Shown here: positions 35,370-35,448 of the stretch, piece after piece | Numbering within the stretch: the first letter of the stretch is position 1 | Layout of the letters: each line of letters starts with the position of its first letter | Assembly: GCA_038248505.1 (NCBI GenBank) | Contig: JBBRXJ010000034.1 | Span: 1-35,448 of the forward strand | Source of the DNA: JBBRXJ01 sp038248505 | GTDB lineage: Bacteria; Bacteroidota; Bacteroidia; Bacteroidales; JBBRXJ01 | Length of the DNA stretch: 35,448 nucleotides | Direction: 5' to 3' | Translations under genes and position numbers: made by a program | The notes under the pieces: generated by a model | Told to the model about the DNA's origin: nothing | Database searches by the model: none | The model's input: only the letters and a program-made list of their open reading frames with translations

Positions 35370-35448
35370 ATGAATTTACTTGATTTTAGTACTTATTTTC
35401 CCCATGAAGAAATCTGTGTTGAGCATTTTAAAATGCAACGTGAAAAAC
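35370..35448 (+). CDS. IS1595-type transposase, first 26 codons
   Basis: The visible start MNLLDFSTYFPHEEICVEHF then KMQREK resembles the N-terminus of IS1595/ISXO2-family transposases. These open with a short F-xx-FP-(D/E)-E-xx-C-xx-(H/Y)F-xxxR stretch just before a zinc-ribbon. The rest lies beyond the right edge, so neither the zinc-binding cysteines nor the DDE-type catalytic residues can be checked. An inverted repeat and a strong promoter directly upstream fit an element that begins about 10 bases after the broken T9SS gene. Confidence 0.7.
   Translation, partial: MNLLDFSTYFPHEEICVEHFKMQREK

Overview
This window reads as chromosomal DNA of a low-GC Bacteroidota bacterium, probably a gliding or formerly gliding lineage outside the gut Bacteroidales. 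The evidence is SprB-type adhesin repeats, four C-terminal type IX secretion (T9SS) sorting domains, the gliding ABC-transporter genes gldF and gldG, Bacteroidota-style promoters (TTG or TTTG about 16-20 nt before TAnnTTTG), and a fucI-fucK-fucP set. No tRNA, rRNA or CRISPR array was seen, and there is no SusC/SusD pair.

Left part (1-9.5 kb). A large T9SS-exported SprB-repeat protein runs in from the left edge. It converges on a leftward block: a helical exported protein of unknown function, an ExoX-like 3'-5' exonuclease, dnaN (beta clamp, with its own promoter and a strong terminator), and a tightly coupled gldF-gldG-(DUF4340-like) operon.

Middle (9.5-20.2 kb). Two T9SS cargo proteins and a small exported protein are followed by a rightward three-gene sugar cassette. 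It encodes a GH42 beta-galactosidase-like lipoprotein, an MFS sugar porter with an unusual extra loop, and a cytoplasmic GH94-type phosphorylase, and it ends at an intrinsic terminator. The likely logic is hydrolysis or trimming outside the cytoplasm, import through the porter, and phosphorolysis inside.

Right-middle (20.7-26.1 kb). A pair of M16 peptidase-like proteins, one with the zinc motif and one without, is followed by the shikimate genes aroB, aroD (type I) and aroC, all on the + strand and closely packed. A small conserved-looking protein and a decayed IS5-type transposase tail lie just beyond.

Right part (26.6-35.4 kb). The leftward L-fucose genes fucI, fucK and fucP have a good promoter that lies back to back with the promoter of a rightward membrane glycosyltransferase-TPR fusion protein. 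Next comes a second copy of the unknown T9SS cargo family found at 9.5 kb. This copy is interrupted by one in-frame TAA that cuts off its sorting domain. Ten bases after it, sequence resembling the end of an insertion element begins, with a promoter and the first 26 codons of an IS1595-type transposase that runs off the right edge.

The least explained items are the two-copy T9SS cargo family (one intact, one broken), the GH42/MFS/GH94 cassette with its modified transporter, and the two mobile-element traces.
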